This document shows, piece after piece, positions 61,555 to 64,000 of a DNA stretch of 64,000 bases (within the stretch, counting starts at the first letter, position 1; every line of letters begins with the position of its first letter). The translations under genes and the position numbers were made by a program. Under the pieces are notes generated by a model. The model ran no database searches and was not told the origin of the DNA. It worked only from the letters and a program-made list of their open reading frames with translations. This stretch comes from Cognatilysobacter tabacisoli (GTDB lineage: Bacteria; Pseudomonadota; Gammaproteobacteria; Xanthomonadales; Xanthomonadaceae). The stretch lies in contig NZ_KZ987400.1 in the NCBI RefSeq assembly GCF_003586305.1, forward strand, positions 902,635 through 966,634, written 5' to 3'.

Positions 61555-62826
61555 ATGGAGCCCCTGGACTCGCTCAACCGCTGGATCGACCGCTCGCGCG
61601 ATCGCGCGCGGATGGGCACGTTCTTCCGCTTCCTCGCCAAGCGCTTCCTCGATGACAACCTGTTCCAGGCCGCCGGCGCGCTGTCGTACACGACCGTGTT
61701 CGCGCTGGTGCCGCTGTCGATGGTGGTGTTCGGCGTGCTGTCGGCGTTCCCGGTGTTCGGCGAGTGGAGCGACCAGCTCAGCGCGTACATCTTCAACAAC
61801 TTCGTCCCGTCGGCCGCCCGCTCGGTGCAGGACTACCTCAAGGAGTTTTCGGCCAACGCCGGCAAGCTGACCACCGCCGGCGTGATCGCGCTGCTGGTGT
61901 CGCTGCTGATCACGCTCAACGGCATCGAGGCGACGTTCAACCGGATCTGGCGGGTCAAGGCGGCACGGCCGAAGTTCGGCCGCTTCCTGGTGTACTGGAC
62001 GGTGCTGACGCTGGGCGCGCTGATGGCCGCCGCGAGCCTGGCCCTGTCGGTGCGGTTCTTCTCGCTGGACGTGTTCCAGACCGATGCGGGCCGCCTCGTC
62101 GAGGGGTTGATGCTGCGGCTGACGCCGTTCGTGATCGAACTGTTCGCGTTCGCGGCGATCTTCCGCGTGGTCCCGCACCGCACCGTGCAGTGGCGGCACG
62201 CGTTCGCCGGCGCGCTGCTGGCGGCAGTGCTGTTCGAGCTGGTGAAGTCGGGCATCGGCCTGTACCTGGGCACGTTCGACGGGTACTCGAAGATCTACGG
62301 CGCGCTGGCGGTGGTGCCGATCTTCCTGCTGTGGATCTTCCTGAGCTGGGTGTCGATCCTGCTCGGCGCGTCGCTGGCATCGACGATGTCGGCGTTCCGC
62401 TACCAGCCGGCGAACATGCGCCTGCCGCACGGCTACGAGCTGTACGGCCTGCTGCGGATGCTCGCGCGCTTCCAGCAGGCGCGCGGCAGCGGCCGCGGCC
62501 TGCACAGCGACGAGATCCAGAAGCTCGAGCCGATGCTGACCGACGCGCTGGTCCAACAGATGCTGGCGCAGCTGTGCGAGATCCGCCTGCTGACGCGCGC
62601 CGAAGGCGGCGAGTGGGTGCTGGCGCGCGACCTCGACGACCTGATGCTGGCCGAGCTGTATGAAGCCTGCCAGCTGCGCATTCCGATCGCCGAAGCGCAC
62701 CTGCCGTGCCGCGAGGACACGCTCGGGCACTCGGCGGTCGCCGCCATCGATGAACTGCGCATCCCGCTGCGCGAGCTGCTCAAGCGCCGCGTCTCCACCA
62801 TCCATGCCGAAGGGGATATCCCGTGA
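61555..62826 (+). CDS. YihY/BrkB-family membrane protein with C-terminal extension
   Basis: Membrane protein of 423 aa (UPF0761). N-terminal region FLDDNLFQAAGALSYTTVFALVPLSMVVFGVLS and the VLFELVKSGIGLYLGTFDGYSKIYGALAVVPIFLLWIFLSWVSILLGA block are the YihY signature; six helices by about residue 285. About 130 extra residues follow (cytoplasmic, with YGLLRMLARFQQARGSG and LDDLMLAELYEACQLRIP). The stop overlaps the tlpA-like GTG start (GTGA). Role unknown; an alleged ribonuclease BN label for this family is outdated. Confidence 0.92.
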   Translation: MEPLDSLNRWIDRSRDRARMGTFFRFLAKRFLDDNLFQAAGALSYTTVFALVPLSMVVFGVLSAFPVFGEWSDQLSAYIFNNFVPSAARSVQDYLKEFSANAGKLTTAGVIALLVSLLITLNGIEATFNRIWRVKAARPKFGRFLVYWTVLTLGALMAAASLALSVRFFSLDVFQTDAGRLVEGLMLRLTPFVIELFAFAAIFRVVPHRTVQWRHAFAGALLAAVLFELVKSGIGLYLGTFDGYSKIYGALAVVPIFLLWIFLSWVSILLGASLASTMSAFRYQPANMRLPHGYELYGLLRMLARFQQARGSGRGLHSDEIQKLEPMLTDALVQQMLAQLCEIRLLTRAEGGEWVLARDLDDLMLAELYEACQLRIPIAEAHLPCREDTLGHSAVAAIDELRIPLRELLKRRVSTIHAEGDIP

Positions 62827-63464
62827 CCCACACCTCGACCGCGCGCACGCGCGTGCTGATCTGCGCCTCGCTGGCCGTGCTGCTCGCGGCGTGCAAGCCG
62901 TCGACCGAAGCGCCGACGGCTGCGGCCCCGCAGCCCAAGCCGGCGACCGCCACCGGCGCGCCGCCTGCCCCGGCGCCGGACGCATCGGCCGAAGCGCCCG
63001 ACGCGGCCGCATCGCAGCCGCCGGCGTCGACCGGCCCGCGCGAACTCAAGCTCCCCGCGATCGACGGCAGCACCTACGACCTGGCCGCGCAGCGCGGGCA
63101 GTGGGTCGTCGTGAACTTCTGGGCGACCTGGTGCGCGCCGTGCCTCAAGGAGATGCCCGAGCTGTCCGCGCTCGACGCGATGCGCGAGGACGTCAGCGTC
63201 GTCGGGCTGGCCTACGAGGAGATCGACGTGCCGGCGATGAAGGCCTTCCTCGCCAAGCGCCCGGTCGTGTACCCGATCGCGATCGTCGACACCTACGACC
63301 CGCCGGCCGCGTTCGACACGCCGCGCGGCCTGCCGATGACCTACCTGCTGAAGCCCGACGGCACCGTCGCCGAACAGTTCCTCGGGCCGGTCACCGCCGA
63401 AAGCCTGCAGGAAGCGATCGCGAAGGCCGGTGGCCCGGCGGCCAAGACGCCCGCCAAGGGCTGA
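62823..63464 (+). CDS. TlpA-like thiol:disulfide oxidoreductase lipoprotein
   Basis: Protein of 213 aa anchored by a lipid at Cys24 (LLAAC). A Pro/Ala-rich linker (about 28-72) is followed by a thioredoxin domain with redox motif WCAPC (Cys104/Cys107) and the cis-Pro in RGLPMTYLL. It probably reduces disulfides in periplasmic or c-type cytochrome targets. GTG start coupled to the YihY gene. Confidence 0.92.
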   Translation: MTHTSTARTRVLICASLAVLLAACKPSTEAPTAAAPQPKPATATGAPPAPAPDASAEAPDAAASQPPASTGPRELKLPAIDGSTYDLAAQRGQWVVVNFWATWCAPCLKEMPELSALDAMREDVSVVGLAYEEIDVPAMKAFLAKRPVVYPIAIVDTYDPPAAFDTPRGLPMTYLLKPDGTVAEQFLGPVTAESLQEAIAKAGGPAAKTPAKG

Positions 63465-63474
63465 GGCCACGCGG

Positions 63475-63747
63475 ATGGCGGCCGCGCGCTTCGTCGTCTC
63501 CGGCCGCGTACAGGGCGTGGGCTTCCGCTACGCCACCCGTACGCAGGCGCTCGCGCTGGGCGTGCGCGGCCATGCGGTGAACCGCGTCGACGGGACGGTC
63601 GAAGTGCTGGCGGTCGGCGAGCCCGGCGCGCTCGACGCTCTGGGGGCGTGGCTGCGCCGCGGGCCGGACCACGCCCGCGTGGATGGGGTGGAGCGGACGG
63701 AGCTGGAGGCGCCGCCCGGCGTCGGCGCGGGGTTTGCGACCGGCTGA
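63475..63747 (+). CDS. acyP: Acylphosphatase
   Basis: Enzyme of 90 aa hydrolysing carboxyl-phosphate bonds. The catalytic Arg is in SGRVQGVGFRYATR and the Asn in HAVNRVDGTVEVLAVG. Normal length. It starts 10 nt after the TlpA-like stop and converges with the PPK2 gene 7 nt away. Confidence 0.93.
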   Translation: MAAARFVVSGRVQGVGFRYATRTQALALGVRGHAVNRVDGTVEVLAVGEPGALDALGAWLRRGPDHARVDGVERTELEAPPGVGAGFATG

Positions 63748-63754
63748 CGCCGGG

Positions 63755-64000
63755 TCAGTCGGCGTCCACCGACGGAATCGGCTTCAGCACCCCGTAGCGC
63801 TCCTTCTTCGGCTTGCCCGGCAGCGGTGCGAACTCGATGTCGGACTCCGGCACCTCCAGTTCGGGCAGGCGCGCCAGCAGGTCCCGGATCAGCGTGATCC
63901 GCCCGCGCTTCTGGTCGTTGAAGTCGACCAGGGTCCACGGCGCGTGCGCGGTGTGCGTCGCCTTCAGCATCGCTTCGCGCGCCCGGGTGTAGTCGTCGTA
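63755..64000 (-). CDS. Polyphosphate kinase 2 (3' end only)
   Basis: C-terminal about 81 residues of a PPK2-family kinase; the 5' part lies beyond the window. The family's late motif YDDYTRAREAMLKATHTAHAPWTLVDFNDQKRGRITLIRDLLARL is clear. PPK2 uses polyphosphate to phosphorylate nucleotides. Subclass cannot be assigned from this fragment. The frame is open to base 64000. Confidence 0.88.
   Translation of the reverse strand, partial: YDDYTRAREAMLKATHTAHAPWTLVDFNDQKRGRITLIRDLLARLPELEVPESDIEFAPLPGKPKKERYGVLKPIPSVDAD

Noticed and set aside
1-64000. CRISPR arrays, tRNA/rRNA genes, insertion sequences, prophage
   Set aside because: I scanned gaps and gene calls for regularly spaced repeats, GGTTCGA-type tRNA arms, transposases and integrases and found none.

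Overview
The window is about 70% G+C and densely coded, with many ATGA/GTGA stop-start overlaps and several GTG starts. Gene content and order point to a gammaproteobacterium of the Xanthomonadales (Lysobacteraceae/Xanthomonadaceae type). Examples are the ahpC-ahpF-oxyR cluster, a two-gene MacB-like transporter, P-domain subtilases and the lptD-surA-pdxA-rsmA-apaG-apaH/folA block. I see no tRNA, rRNA, CRISPR array, insertion sequence, integrase or phage gene; this looks like core chromosome with small lineage-specific insertions.

Layout. 1-3346: a tripartite efflux system (adaptor cut by the window edge, ATPase, permease). 3405-6060: a secreted subtilase divergent from a periplasmic isoaspartyl peptidase/asparaginase. 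6296-9702: dgkA, a TerC membrane protein, LemA and two TPM-domain proteins. 9836-12020: lgt-thyA-folA, convergent with the minus-strand operon lptD-surA-pdxA-rsmA-apaG-apaH (19052-12030), which has the E. coli gene order. 19435-21513: a membrane protein, a PduO-type corrinoid adenosyltransferase and a histone-deacetylase-like hydrolase, divergent from two ubiquinone flavin hydroxylases (21555-24019). 24089-25455: two exported EF-hand proteins. 25558-29592: glnS, a Cys-rich lipoprotein, a nucleoside deaminase and rlmM. 29743-32078: DUF2007, GST, apt and msrA.

32103-36240 is the peroxide-stress block: ahpC, ahpF, oxyR and a rubrerythrin on one strand, with a readable OxyR box and sigma-70 promoter upstream of ahpC. 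36293-42896 holds a lipoprotein esterase, prmC, proline iminopeptidase, a sugar MFS transporter, a Nudix hydrolase, a 5'-3' exonuclease and a nitroreductase. 43018-45198 is DUF1631. 45295-50606 is the proton-translocating transhydrogenase locus. Its pntAA is separated from pntAB-orf-pntB by four opposite-strand genes (repeat protein, ECF sigma factor, one-TM protein, DUF3106), and an unknown four-TM protein is translationally coupled between pntAB and pntB.

50631-54744 carries a secreted unknown protein, an AraC regulator, a four-TM protein and a MocR regulator. This locus has three copies of the same roughly 31-nt direct-repeat element, one upstream of each of the last three genes and each reading toward its gene; it is the most interesting regulatory structure I found. 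54886-60509: SufT, a large secreted subtilase and a secreted zinc metalloprotease that end in nearly the same P domain, and a single-domain asparaginase. 60550-64000: DUF2069, WrbA, YihY, a TlpA-like lipoprotein, acylphosphatase and the 3' end of a PPK2 polyphosphate kinase.
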